A stretch of 64,000 bases of DNA, taken from Cacajao melanocephalus. Its lineage: Eukaryota > Chordata > Mammalia > Primates > Pitheciidae. Below, piece by piece: positions 28,030-40,321 of this stretch. Made by a program: the position numbers and the translations under genes. The stretch spans positions 43,448 through 107,447 of the forward strand of contig CAUYLG010022133.1 in NCBI GenBank assembly GCA_963573385.1, in the 5' to 3' direction. Position 1 is the first letter of the stretch, and every line of letters starts with the position of its first letter. The notes beneath the pieces were generated by a model. That model was given only the letters and a program-made list of their open reading frames with translations, searched no databases and was not told where the DNA came from.

Positions 28030-28640
28030 TTGAATCCCAAAACATTTCATTGTCTGTGTTGGGCATATGCAGATAAGTGAGGCGTAACCCCTGGTTTCGA
28101 GAGACCTAGTTTCAGAACGAACACAGGAATGGGCAGTTTTAAACCCAGTACAGAGTGAGACAGAAGCTAGTTTTACTATGGGAGTATCCTAGCGGAGCAT
28201 CTTGCAGTGGGGTTAAGTGTGTGCCCGGCATGCTTCCTTGATGAGGTGGTACCAGAGCAAAGCTGTAAAGGAGGAGCTAGAAAGAAACAGTAGCCCGAAC
28301 AAAGTCAGAGTTGAGAAGGTGTGTGGGGGCTGTGGTGGGAAGGAGAAGACAACTGGCAGCTCAGTTAGAAAGTCTGACCGGAAATTTCAGAGTTCTGAAT
28401 CTCTGGGAAAACATGGAGAGTCAGAGTTTCTGGAGCAAAGACAGAGCGGTGGGGGGTGGTGAGAAGTGAAGGCGCAGAGGGAGATAGGGCTGTTGCATCC
28501 CACGGTAGTGGACTTAGAAATTTATCTTTCCAGCAGACAATTGACATGGTCATGTTTGGTTGGTAGAAACTTTCTTCTGGGAAGTGTGTGGAGGCCGAAA
28601 TTACAAAGAAAGAAATGGCCAGGGAATCACATTGGAAGCC
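28030..28640 (-). mobile_element. Possible LINE-2-related remnant
   Basis: GCTTCCTTGATGAGGTGGTA followed by CAGAGCAAAGCTGTAAAGGA, and CACATTGGAAGCCAGTGAAA near 28630, resemble antisense L2 phrases but are strongly diverged. The second 49-bp repeat copy lies inside. Confidence 0.35.
28365..28413 (+). repeat. 49-bp direct repeat, copy 2
   Basis: Contains GTCTGACCGGAAATTTCAG followed by AGTTCTGAATCTCTGGGAAA. Same orientation as copy 1, exactly 810 bp downstream. No recognised repeat family. Confidence 0.9.
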
Positions 28641-28829
28641 AGTGAAAGAGTCCTTCACTGCTTCTTAAAACTCCCATTTGTTTTGAAATGGGACAATACA
28701 AAAATTATCATTTATAAATTTGAGAAAAAAGGCTAGATCAGTGATAGAACCTACTTTTTATATTTTTTCCTGATCCAAGGTTTGCTTTATTTTTTTATAA
28801 ATGAAGAGTTAAATGTATTATTTTAATAA

Positions 28830-29000
28830 ATCTCATGTCTCCAGCAACTCAATGAGGCAGGCATGATTTTTACCCCCATTTTGCAGATTTGAAAACTGAG
28901 GCTTATGGATGATAACATCTTTGCCTAAAGTTACTTGTCTAGAAATGACAGGGATGTGATTTGAACATAGGTTACTTTCACTCCAGAATCTCTGTAGCCT
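28830..29000 (-). mobile_element. MIR SINE fragment
   Basis: AACTCAATGAGGCAGGCATG, CCCCATTTTGCAGATTTGAA, AACTGAGGCTTATGGATG and GATTTGAACATAGGTTAC follow the reverse MIR consensus order. Confidence 0.75.
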
Positions 29001-31697
29001 TAAATGTAAGTGATACATAGTTAAAGGTAGTATATTTTTGTGTCAGTGGAGAGAAATACAAAGGATGTAGAAATGCAATATAAGTTTTCAGCTTATTTAA
29101 GTGACTAATGATTTTAAAGAAAGTAATAATAACATCTAAAAAAAATTGTCCAAATCCTGTTGAATGTGTGAATGTGACTTCACCAATACCAATTTTTGTT
29201 CACTTTTACAAAGAAAAAAACATAATCCTTTCACTTTCGGGATTTATAGCTAAATTAATCCTGTTTTGAAAAGAAATATGAGTTGTAAATATGCATTAAT
29301 GTCAAACATCAAAAGCTTATGTTGAGGTAAAATTTACATGAATGAATTGGAGACTCTGAACCAATGATCTGAATGAAAATTGACCTAATATGGAGAGGAA
29401 TTTGGTAAGGCTTGTCTAGCTTGTCCCCAGTCAAATGGACATAAAACTCAGTATTTAGAGTGGATCGTGCACTATAAATGCTGAATCTTGACTGTTTAGA
29501 GATTTCAGATCCATTCCCTGACTGGTCAAGGCTTCCAGGTACCCCTTATATAAGGAAGAAAAAGGAAAAAAGCCTAATCATAGATGAAAGCTTTGCTGTC
29601 TCTGCAGTCAGGTTCTCAAAGGAAACGTGAAGTCTACTCGGGTCATGAACCAGTTTGTTTAGTCCACAGCTCCTGGGATGGGATCAAAATGCAACATGTG
29701 ATCTGGCTCCTGCTGCTCCTTTCAATTCATTTCCGAAAGCGAATCTTCCCCTGCCGTCCACAAGCCTTGAGCAGTTCTCATGAACATTCTGCTCACTCTA
29801 ATGCTAGATATTTAGATTTTCCCACCATCACTTAAAGTTAAAAAAAAATTCCATTGTACATTTACTAATTAGAATATGATCAACCTGTGATATCAATCAA
29901 CTTTTCAAAGGTGGTTAAGGCTGACTTGCTCTCAACTGGAGCTTCTGGGGTTCATCCAAACTAGACCTAACTGGGGCACTGTCCCAACCACAGGGAGTCA
30001 TTGCCTTCCCTGCTGGCCATGCCCTTGGGCTCCAGCCACTTCTTCATAAGCTCTTGTGCTAGGAACCCTGTCCCGTCCTGGCCATCTTTAGAATCAATGT
30101 AATGTGAGTCTCCCTTTTGCCTAGTGCATTCTGGCATCCTACACCCCAACACACTTGGGGAGTGCAGGCTGATTCTCACACACCAACCATCTCCTGCTCC
30201 CACCAACACAATGGTTATTCAGCCAGCCACTTACCCTCTGGAATTCTGAGACCCCTTAATATAGTAGGGAATCCACATCTGAGTGGCTTTGTACAAGCTC
30301 ATCTCTCTGGAATTCCCAGGAATGCAGACAGGAAACCTCTTCAGCAAACCTTCCATCCTCTGTACATGCCAAGCCCAGTCTAAGAGCATTCATCTGCCCA
30401 CAGGTCCAGAACTCACAGAGCTGGCAATCAAACATTTCTTTTGTAAATTCATTTCATATAGCACCTGTATTGCACTTGCCTTCGTATCTGATTTCTATCC
30501 AACTGACATCCAGGTGAAACTGAAGTGGGAAGAGTGCAATTTTAATACTCCCATATGGCAAGTTAGTGGCTAAGCCTGGAACTAAGAGTTGGGATTGCTG
30601 TGGCCCAAAAGGTCTTCCTGGTGTCTTTCATTTTTTGTTTGATTCACAGAAATTAACACCCACCCTTCTTTACCTACCTCATAGCAGCCTTGTAAATTAA
30701 ATGGGGGTAAACAGAACCTTTTTTCATTCTTTTGTAGGAAAGTGGCCTCTTTATGTAGAATTCTATGAAAACTTTTCTAATATTATTGATATATGATTTT
30801 GATTATGCTCTGAGAAAATGTACACTAAAAAAACGAAAACTACCCAAGAGAATTGTTCAAGACAGGATCCTCTGCCCACTCATTTGTTTCCCTTATTTCC
30901 CAGACACCTCAAAAAATAAAAGTACAGGAAAACAATAGGGAATGATAGAAAGTAGGATGATAAGCAATTAAAATATGGGAATAGTGTCTTTTGAGAATGA
31001 GCTCTGTCAGGACTTTGGACGTGGACTGGACTGGCTGTCTTCTGTGAATTCCTGGACAGGGCCAAGGGTCAGAGCTGAGCTTGAAGAGTGGGGCTAGGGA
31101 GAGATGGGCTGAAGATGAACAGATTAATTGGAAGTCAGTGTTCAAGACAGTTCTAAGTTGGCAACCCCTGACAAACATCTCTCTCTCCTACCAAAATGGT
31201 GACCCTGTAGCCAGTGCTTACTCAAAGAGGTGTGCTCTTGAAGAAACTTCTAGACTTCCATTATAGTTGCTGGTTTACACAAGATAAAGTTCATTTAGTG
31301 CAGGCATATGGAGTGGTGAGGAGGTTGGGACTGCTACCTCAACCCCCATCACTCATTCTGAAGGAAGACTGCCAGTCTGAATGCCCTGCCTTCCCCTCGA
31401 GAAATTCTAACTCAAGAATGCACAGTGGAAAATGCTTCCCTTGACACTGCGGAAAGAAGCTGCCACTGGGTTTTTCTTTCTCAAATATGATAAATTATCG
31501 AAGATTACTGAGGAATTGGAAAGAATTAGTGGCATGAAAAAGAGAGACCAAAATAGAAAATTGATGTAGAAAAGGGAAGTCAGTATTTATTTCTCTTTAG
31601 AATAAGAAACACACACACAAAGGCATTCATCATTCAGGTCTTAAGCTCAGCTGGTTAGAAGCAGATAATGCCACAGTTTTTTCCATGGCTGAGGCAG

Positions 31698-32050
31698 TGT
31701 CTTAGTCTGTTTAGGTTGCTGTAAAAAATATCATAAATTGTATGACTTATAAACAACAGAGATTTATTTCTCATAGTTCTGGAGACTGGAAAGTCCAAAA
31801 TCAAGGTGCTGACAGATTCATTGTCCCGTGAGGACCTATTTTTTTGGCTCATTGATGGCACCTTCTTGCTATGTCTTCACCTGGTTCTCCTTGGGGTATA
31901 AGGGCACTAATCCCATTCATGATGGTTCCACCCTCATGACCTAATCACCTCCCAGAGGCCCCACCTCCTAACACCATCACATTGGGTGTTAGCTTTCAAC
32001 CTAAGAATTGGGGGGCGGAGAGAGCACAAACATTTAGACCCTAGTAGTCA
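31698..32050 (-). mobile_element. MLT1-type MaLR (ERVL-related) solo LTR
   Basis: Begins TGTCTTAGTCTGTTTAGG and continues TTATAAACAACAGAGATTTA, GTTCTGGAGACTGGAAAGTC, CATTCATGATGGTTCCACCC, CATGACCTAATCACCTCCCA, and ends near CACAAACATTTAGACCCTAG. This is the reverse complement of the MLT1 LTR pattern. No internal retroviral genes flank it. A short open frame at 31655-31861 overlaps it and is not a gene. Confidence 0.85.
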
Positions 32051-32767
32051 GTTACTTTGTTGTTATTCACATAACCAAAAACAGCCTCCCCTCTCCCAAC
32101 TTGGTAGGTTTTTTCAGATACCTAGTATTTATTGTATGTAGTCAAAACAGATTGACTTTCTGTACTAGAAAGCATCACTAACATCACTAGGGTACCAAAC
32201 CAGTTGGTTGTTTAACAGCATATTTCCTGGAAAATGACACTATTTTTAAAAGGAGGTGGGAGAATTTTAGCTATAGATTGGTTTCATCAATTGTGTCTTG
32301 TCTTAGAAAATTAATGTTTTAAGGAATATGACTGCTATTCAAATGATCATTATACATATATAACCCAGTAATCAGTTGAACTTTAAAATAGAAATGTACA
32401 TACACACATATTAAAGCTTTTGAGAGGAAAAGGATCAAAGGAAAATTTTAGTCCTCCTTAGAACTATTTATTGCACAACAGAATTCCTCTCTTCTCCAAC
32501 TCGTTTTATATATGCTGAAATTATGTTGAATAAAATAATAAAAATTAATAAAATGTTGATATAGAGAGGTTATAAAATGTCAGTACAGAGAATTACTAAT
32601 CTGTGAAGCTGTTTATTTGTCATTTCCTCCCTATAAATTATGTGGAGAGTTAGGGTATCTTTTTCTTCAGGAGTTATGACAGAGGCCACTCTATGAGTAT
32701 TGGTGAAAGAGATAAAGCAGTAGAAAAAAATGATATAGGGAGAATACATTTTAAGTTTGCATTTTAG

Positions 32768-33056
32768 GGCTGGGCACTGTAGCTCATGCCTGTAATCCCA
32801 GCACTTTGGGAGGCTGAGGCGGGCGGATCACTAGGTCAGGAGATCGAGACCATCCTGGCCAACATGATGAAACCCCGTCTCTACTAAAATACAAAAAAAA
32901 TTAGCCGGGCATGGTGGCACGCGCCTGTAGTCACAGCTACTCAGGAGGCTGAAGCAGGAGGATTTCTTGAACCTGGGTGGTGGAGGATGCTGTGAGCTGA
33001 GATCATGCCACTGCACTCTAGCCTAGGGGACAGAGCAAGACTCGGTCTCAAAAAAA
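32768..33056 (+). mobile_element. Alu, full dimer, perfect 15-bp TSD
   Basis: GGCTGGGCACTGTAGCTCAT through both arms to a short A tail. The direct repeat AAGTTTGCATTTTAG is identical at 32753-32767 and 33057-33071. Confidence 0.97.
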
Positions 33057-34834
33057 AAGTTTGCATTTTAGAAGCTAAATGTCTAGTTGTTTAAAGGGAG
33101 TTTGTGCAGTCTACCTATGTCCCATCTTAGGCAATCTGAGGAAGAAGGCCTCTGTTGAGGATGTTGAGATGTAAAACATCTTAGTTCACATGTTTATCCA
33201 AATATTTCAACCCATTTAAAAGACAGCCACATGTTTAATTTTACTCCTGCCTGTTAAGCCTTATCCTTGTTCGTACCTTGAGAAGTTCATCTGTACCCCT
33301 TTGAGGGACAGAAGCCGCATAATCAAAAATGAACACTTAGCTTAGTTGCCACAGCAGTCAGCTCTCATAGCAGAATGGAGGCTTCTGGTCTCCCTGAAGC
33401 TTCAGCCCACAGGTCTGGCCTGCTTTGCATCTCGATGTAACAAAAAAGTAAAAGGTAGATTGAGATCACCTTGTTCTGGATTCTTTCCATGGAAATATTC
33501 ATAATGATCCATAATAATGAGGTCTGGAAGCCAGACTCCAGATGCACTGTGGGAGTATTGCACTGATGGGGTATTGAGACGCAGCTGTCGAGAAATAAAA
33601 TGCCACTCATTGAATTTTATCCCCCTCATTGATAAAGAAGAGTATCTGTGTGAATATGGCCATTAAATACTCTGGTAAGTGACTAATTAATGAAGTACCA
33701 AATCATAGATTGCTCTGCATCTGTAGTTAATCAGGACACTCAGAAGATTGCGGTGATGAAGACTCTGGGCCCGCTCCTCCCAGTATCTGCCAAAAGCTAC
33801 TCCCAGGGAGGAGAGTTGGTTTGAAGCAAATTTTAAATACGAGGCTCCTCCCAGGCAAAAATTAACCTTCATAGATTAATTTTCTTTACATGCTTATTCC
33901 AAAAACTTTTGTTACAAGTCTGAGGTCAAATTATGTTGCCCTTCTGTACAAAGATACTACAAAATTTCTATCACTCCATAATTTCTTATTCTATCTGGTC
34001 TCAGCTGAGATGGGCTTGGGTGCCTAGGTAGAGTCTTTCTAAGGGTCTTTTCCCTAGTCGTGACTGTCTTTCACTTGAAGGGTAGTGGTTACAGCAATTC
34101 TTTTTAGCAAGAGTTCACAAGACACACATGATTGTCACAGCACTGACCCCACCCTCCTCAGACACCACACTTGATCCAGCCCAGAGACCTGCAGGAGGGA
34201 AGGGAAAAGACAGAGGCAGGAAATGTCCTGCCATCTATGCCTGGCCACAACCTGTGACCTCGCAGGGACTTCTCAGCAGGAGGCGTGCTAGAGGCATGCC
34301 CCTAAGTGTAGCATGCTAGGGGCAAAAAACATCCACTATTTTCAAAGGTATCTGCAAACTTCTGAAACTAGAGCTTCGTCTAAGAAGAGGTTCCTTCCTT
34401 CCCTCACTTTCAGGAATGGATATTTCTGGGGATATTCTGAAGCTGCAGCCTTAATGGGTCTGCTGAGGACCAAATGTTGATGCATGCTCCTCAAGATCCA
34501 ACATCTAGCTCAAATCTACTGGTTTGACCCCCAGCCATCCAGAGCTTGGATGCTTCTTGGAGACACCTGGAGAATGTTTGAGCTATTCCATTCCCTGGGC
34601 CTGTCCCCTGAGGTCCTGGTCTGGAGTGCACCCACAGCACTGCTCCTCTTTAAAAGGTCTCCAAGACAAATGCCCTGTGTGTTCTTTCAGGGTTGAGAAG
34701 CCCTGAGCTACCCTTACATATGTGTGAACTGTGGCAATGTAGGGATCCTAGGTACTTGCCTCTCCAGAATCACCCAAAAAACATCATAATCAGCAAAAAT
34801 GTTGCAGCGCACCCATGTTTAAAAAATCCACCCT

Positions 34835-34961
34835 GAGCCAGACATGGTGGTCTGTCCCCTGTCGTCCCAGCTACTGGAAGGACTGAAGTGTGAGGGTCAC
34901 TTGAGCTCAAGAATTTGAGACCAGCTTGGACAACGTAGTGAGACCCTGTCTTAAAAAACGG
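34835..34961 (+). mobile_element. Free Alu-type monomer (FLAM-like or left-arm Alu) with 8-bp TSD
   Basis: AGCCAGACATGGTGGTCTGT through CAGCTACTGGAAGGACTGAA to AGACCCTGTCTTAAAAAAC: a single arm. TCCACCCT flanks it at 34827-34834 and 34962-34969, so it inserted as a monomer. Confidence 0.8.
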
Positions 34962-35248
34962 TCCACCCTAAAGATGGAAAGATGCTCTTTCCCCACTAGA
35001 AGTGACTCTTGCCCCAAATATCCTGCCCATTAAGGCCTTCAAAGGCCCCTGGTGTGGGGCCCAGCCAACTGTAGCTAAGATCAGTCACTCTGCAGCAGCT
35101 GAGAGATGGTCACAGTTGTCATGTCCAGCACAGCTTGTGCCTGCAGAGCCCAGGCTGATGAGTGCCTGCATTGCCAGTGTCTAGCTATACTGTTGACCTG
35201 TGCCTTTTTTGAAGCCACTTGTGTTTGCCTAACAAAGCAGGGGTGCTG

Positions 35249-35292
35249 GGCACAGTGGATCACACCTGTAATCCTAGCACTTAGGCAGAAGA
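35249..35292 (+). mobile_element. Alu 5' fragment
   Basis: GCTGGGCACAGTGGATCACA then CCTGTAATCCTAGCACTTAG; the match stops after about 45 bp. Confidence 0.75.
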
Positions 35293-35371
35293 GACCATGG
35301 CATTGATGGTCTGTCTCTGGGGCTCCTAGTGACCAGGTACGTATTCACAGCTAGGCAAATACATCCTGGCT

Positions 35372-35526
35372 TCTCAAAGGGTGGTCTGTGGACCAGCAGC
35401 ACCAGCATTGCCTGAAAACTTCCTAGAAATGAAGAACCTCAGGCCCTTCCTCAAACCCACTGAGCCAGAACCTGCATGCCAATTAGGGAATCCATATGCA
35501 TGTGGCATTTTGAGAAACACCAGAAT
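35372..35526 (-). mobile_element. MER5A-like hAT MITE
   Basis: CTTCTCAAAGGGTGGTCTGT, ACCAGCAGCACCAGCATTGC at one end and GGCATTTTGAGAAACACCA at the other are the imperfect terminal inverted repeats and body of a MER5-type element. Confidence 0.65.
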
Positions 35527-38479
35527 ACATGGCTAGTAAATTTGGTGCTACTTTCTGCTTCCCATGAGACAGGAAACCCAAAACAGAAATTGGTTACAGG
35601 TGTCCAACCATCCCTGCGTACCTCATATGTTTCGCTGTTACCAATTCTGCCTTAACCATAGGTTCCTACCAGCTCTTCGTTAAGTTGAAGCCCTGCATGA
35701 GGTATGGGGTATGACACTCCTTCCATTTCACTGGCGAGGAAGAACAACCTTCCATTGAAAGAAAAAATGCAAAGCTTGATACAGGACCCCACATTACTCA
35801 TTATACTCCGTTACCACTATCATTATGTTCCAGATGCCTGCCTGTCACGAAAAGGACTGAACAAAAGAAGCCTGTTTTCCTAAGAGTTTGGGAATAAATG
35901 CTTGTGGTTAGAAAGAAAGTACAAGAACAAGAGGCATATACTTTTACAGGGATGAGATCACAGGGCACACTTACCATGATGTCCTGACCGGTGATTTTGG
36001 CTTTTCAATTATTTTTGCTGGAAAGTATTTGAGTCCCAATAGTTTGCAGTATTCATTTTGTGAAAGGTGCGCTGAGGTTTTATCATGACAGTAAATTGTA
36101 TTGGGAAACCTCATCAGGAAAGTTACAGGAACAAATTCTGTGTTTTGTATGCTGCCAGAGACTGCATAATATTCAAGTTATTAGTGATAGCAGCAAAACT
36201 GTACTAAGTTAGTATAATATATGAAAATCTAACATTTATGAAATAAGATGAAATAGGGCATTTTTTTCTTGCCAAAAACAGACTTATAATAGAAACATTT
36301 TACATTATCAGCTGGCCTGTTACACTGAAATTATTAGGTTTCAGTGCAATTTTATCTTTGAAATCATGTGAATTAACAATGTTCCTTCCAAACATAAGAC
36401 TGAAATATGACTCTTAACCTATATGAGAAATGTGGCCTTACATCTTTACGTTTATAACAACATGAGATGTCAAATGAATCACAACAAATTAGTGATCATT
36501 TGCAAATGAAATTTAGTTGATAGACTTGATTCAGAATGCATAGGGAATATTTTGGGGTCCTTTAAATAGCAAATTTAATTTTTGAATTAACATAGGAGTA
36601 GGAAGCAGATTTTGAAATTTTGAGTCAAAAGCAAAAGTCAAGAATAAAGACAATCTTAGTAAACAGAGTTCAGAAGGAAAAATGTGAATGTGTGCAATTC
36701 CTTATGTATACTCCCAAAGCACCATCTGAAGCACACTTTTCTTAATGTGCCTCCTTTGAGCTAAGTTTTATCATCATGAGGTATTCCTCAGATCTAAGAA
36801 TAATATTTGCACCTCTCAACAATATACCTCGTACACATTTCTGAGATAATGATAACCAAAGTTATGTTAGTTTTTATATATCTCGAAGTGTTTCTATGCC
36901 GATATCACTTTTTCCCCCTGGAGTTTCATGATAACAGGCATCAAGTCAAACATTTTAAGAGGTTCAAAGTCCAGAAAACAGCTATTTCAAAGCCATCAAC
37001 TATCACAGAGTACAGGCTGACTGCCTGCAAAGGCCATGTTGCCTAGCGATGCTGACCTATCATCATGGAAATACCCTTAAAATCGGGGCGTCCACAAAGG
37101 AACAACAGCAGTGCAAATTTGCAAGGGAAAAATCAATGTCTAGCCAAACCGCACCCTTCACTGTAGAAGTTACCTTTTACCCTTCAAAGTTGTAGTTTCA
37201 TTAATAATTATCAATGCATTAACTGATTGCACAGTTTTTAAAAGCCTCAATTCTTAGATTCTGTTTTGGACTTTTCTTCATATCGAGACATTTACCTTTT
37301 TCTCCACATGAGAACACTTTATCTCAATAGTTCACAAACACATTCAGGCTGCTCACTGTGGCCATGTGAATGCTAGATCATTTCGACCCTTCTTTTTTTT
37401 CTTCCGTTTCTTTGCAAATGAGCATTTGAAACTGGGTGCCAAATTTGAAGAGACCAGTTAAATGGCAGTATGTCCTTATAAACTATATTGATACTGCAAA
37501 ATGAAAACATGCAAAAATATATTTTTTTTGTAAAGGCAAGTGAATTTGCATTAAATTAGAGAGTCACAGATTATAGAGTATATAAATAAAATAATATGAA
37601 TGGACTGCAATAAAAGAAAACAGCATGGACCTGTTTTATTAATGTAGTAAACTAATTGGCATAACCAGTATTAGTGGAATTGTTTGAATAAAGCAACAAA
37701 TGATAAATGGAAGGCGTAACACATTAGATGCTTATTTTTTAAAAATAAATACGCCGATCTCCTCTTTTTCTCCTTTATTTGGGACAGGATGGCTCACAGT
37801 GTGATCCCTGCATTAGAAGCAGGAGGCTTGAGGGTGCCCATTAAAATGTGATGCATCTTACCTGGCTGACCTAATCATTCTCTCTTGGGGGTTGTATTCG
37901 AAATCAGCATTTTCAGCAATTTTTCTAGATAATTCTTTGAGGAGTAAACGAAGATTTTAGAATTAATCCTATTCTAAGGAATGAAAACTCCAGGGCAAAA
38001 AACAAAAAATCCAAAATAGTTGGAGCTGAATTTTCAGCTATGCAGTTCTCACAAGGTTATATGATCTCCCACTGACTGCTGCAAATCCTTCTGATAAAAA
38101 TGTAGTTGCTGTGATTTTGAAATTTTGAGTTAAAAAAATCCTTTCATTCGTACAATCAGTTATAGTATGAACTCATAAAGAGTTCACATACTTACTGGTA
38201 TTTCTTTTAAAGACAGCATAGTTTCAGTACACATAAAATCACTTCTCTGTATATTCTGAAATCCTGGAGAGGCCCTTTGTGTCTGCTGCTGGTTCCCTCC
38301 GCTGGAGAACCATACAGCTCTTCCTCCAGTGAGACTCATTCTCCCACTGTCTGCAGCTCTCTGCTAAAAGGTCAGATGCTCAGAAAGAACTTCTTGATCT
38401 CCCTAGCCAAACACTACAACCTCCTGACACTTTGTCTCTTTTCTCACTGCCCTGCCTCGTTTTTCTTCAACACCTTTAC

Positions 38480-38602
38480 CTCCATCCTCCTGCATGTAAT
38501 ACTTATTTTCAAAGCCAGGGACCTTGTCTGTCTTGAGCACTAGGACATCCTCAACTCCTGGAGGTTCCTAGGCATTCAGTGGATGTGTTGAATGAATATG
38601 TT
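38480..38602 (+). mobile_element. LINE-2 3'-end fragment
   Basis: CAAAGCCAGGGACCTTGTCT, a short body, then GCATTCAGTGGATGTGTTGA and ATGAATATG fit the L2 3' terminus in gene-sense orientation. Confidence 0.5.
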
Positions 38603-39249
38603 TATAGATCCATAGGGATTAACTAGTACCTATAAACGATAGATGTAAAATCTAGTACGTAGAAATTCAGTTGCAAATCATTCTAAAAATGATAAATACA
38701 TTGTTTTGCTGGCCAAATGAAAACAGCCTTGTTGACCCAAGGAAAACATGGTGTGGAACAGGAACAGGAAAGGCACAAGGCGGTGAGCCATATGTAGCCC
38801 TTTCAGCCTTGTCACTATTTTCCGTGTCAAGAACTCCCTGCAATCTGTCACTGGCTTCCTACTGAATTAGCAGATATTTATTATTTTCAATTTGGAGATT
38901 TAATTTATGTCCTATCCCTGTCTAAAAAGGATGCCACCTTTTTGCAGTCATTTCACTGTTTTCTTTCCTCATGAACTTCATTCATTCCTGCATTTTTTGC
39001 AGTTATCCATTAGAAAGCACACATATTTTTAAGAGAAGATAAAACTGTAATATTCACATTTTGCAATAATACATAAAATTATCAGAAAAATGGTTGTTAT
39101 TTAGATTTTTTCAAATTGAAATCTTCGTGTTGTTTTTGAAATTTGGACAGTTTATGGTGAGAGGTTTTCAACTATTTTGTCAAATCAAAAGATGTATTTG
39201 CATGAGATGATATAATTTATTGATTCAAAGATTCAGTGGCCTGAGAACA

Positions 39250-39450
39250 CCTATTTGATGTTGCTTTATCCATTGCACAGCACTTTCCCACATAGTCTCT
39301 CTCATCCTGATCCTCCAACAATACCATTTTGTACTAATGCATATATTATTATCTCTGTTTTTATACTTGAGGAAAGTGGGGATCAAAGAGTATGGTGAGT
39401 TTCCTTAGTTTATTCAGCTGGTTAGGGACAGACCTGGGACAGAATTCGTA
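39250..39450 (-). mobile_element. MIR SINE fragment
   Basis: ATTATTATCTCTGTTTTTAT, ACTTGAGGAAAGTGGGGATC, CAGCTGGTTAGGGACAGACC and TGGGACAGAATTC follow the reverse MIR order. Confidence 0.7.
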
Positions 39451-40305
39451 TATTCTTATTTCAAGTTCTTTGGGCAAAAGTCACACAAGAAACAACAGTA
39501 AAATTATTACTTTAGATATGATTTCTGTTTACCTCCAGCTATTGACTACTAACACCCCAAGGCCACCTTTCACGTGTAGAATTTGAGGCTGAGCCATGTT
39601 GTCACATTTCCTTATACTAGTTATACATGGAAATGAGAGCCAAGGAATAAAGGTGTCAACATAGAAGCAGGGGATGTGTGGGGTCTTGTGCCCCTCATTC
39701 TCCAGTGGTCCCTTCTGCCCACCTCTCCGGGTCTCTAGAATCCATACCTACCCCCTTGCCACAGGACTGAACCCTTCCCTCTCTCTCCCCTGACACCAAC
39801 CCCACAGCCAAGTGATCAGTAGTCATGCAGGTTCTGAGCTGTTCAAGCATCCATTCAGTTCACCTGTAGCTGCAGTGAAGAGGAGATGGCTCTGAGGTTC
39901 CATGACAGGACACATGGTAGTTCTTATACAGCAAATGCCTCAGGCCTAGTCCTAGATCAGCTTGAAAGCCTTTCCCAGTTTTTGGGGACTCTCCAAACCT
40001 GTAGGAGCAGCAGCCTGCACAGAATATATGTCGGGAAATTCCAATACCCTTTATTCCTCCTGCCTCATGAAATCTTCCTTAGCTTGTAAGCCCAGCACCC
40101 ATGTTTCAGCTGTGAGTCTTCAAGCTCATTTTCAAACACATTGTATATGAAAAGTTGCCAATGCCTGAGCTCTCTAGACTCCAGTTTTGTCCTGTGAAGA
40201 GAAGAAACAGGAAGAGCAAAACCACATTATAAAATTGAAATATTAATGCTGGATGATGTAGGAATTGTTGCAGTAATTGATCATGACATGCTTTATAGAC
40301 ACAGG

Positions 40306-40321
40306 TATTATTATTATTATA
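40306..40321. repeat. (TTA)n microsatellite
   Basis: ATTATTATTATTATAT; about five units, short. Confidence 0.85.

Noticed and set aside
30283..30573. 96-codon open frame, plus strand, looking mildly protein-like
   Set aside because: No matching splice phases to CTNND2 exons, no recognisable family, within chance length for intron.
31698..32050. Possible intact endogenous retrovirus
   Set aside because: Only a single old MaLR-type LTR is present, with no paired LTR or gag/pol/env nearby.
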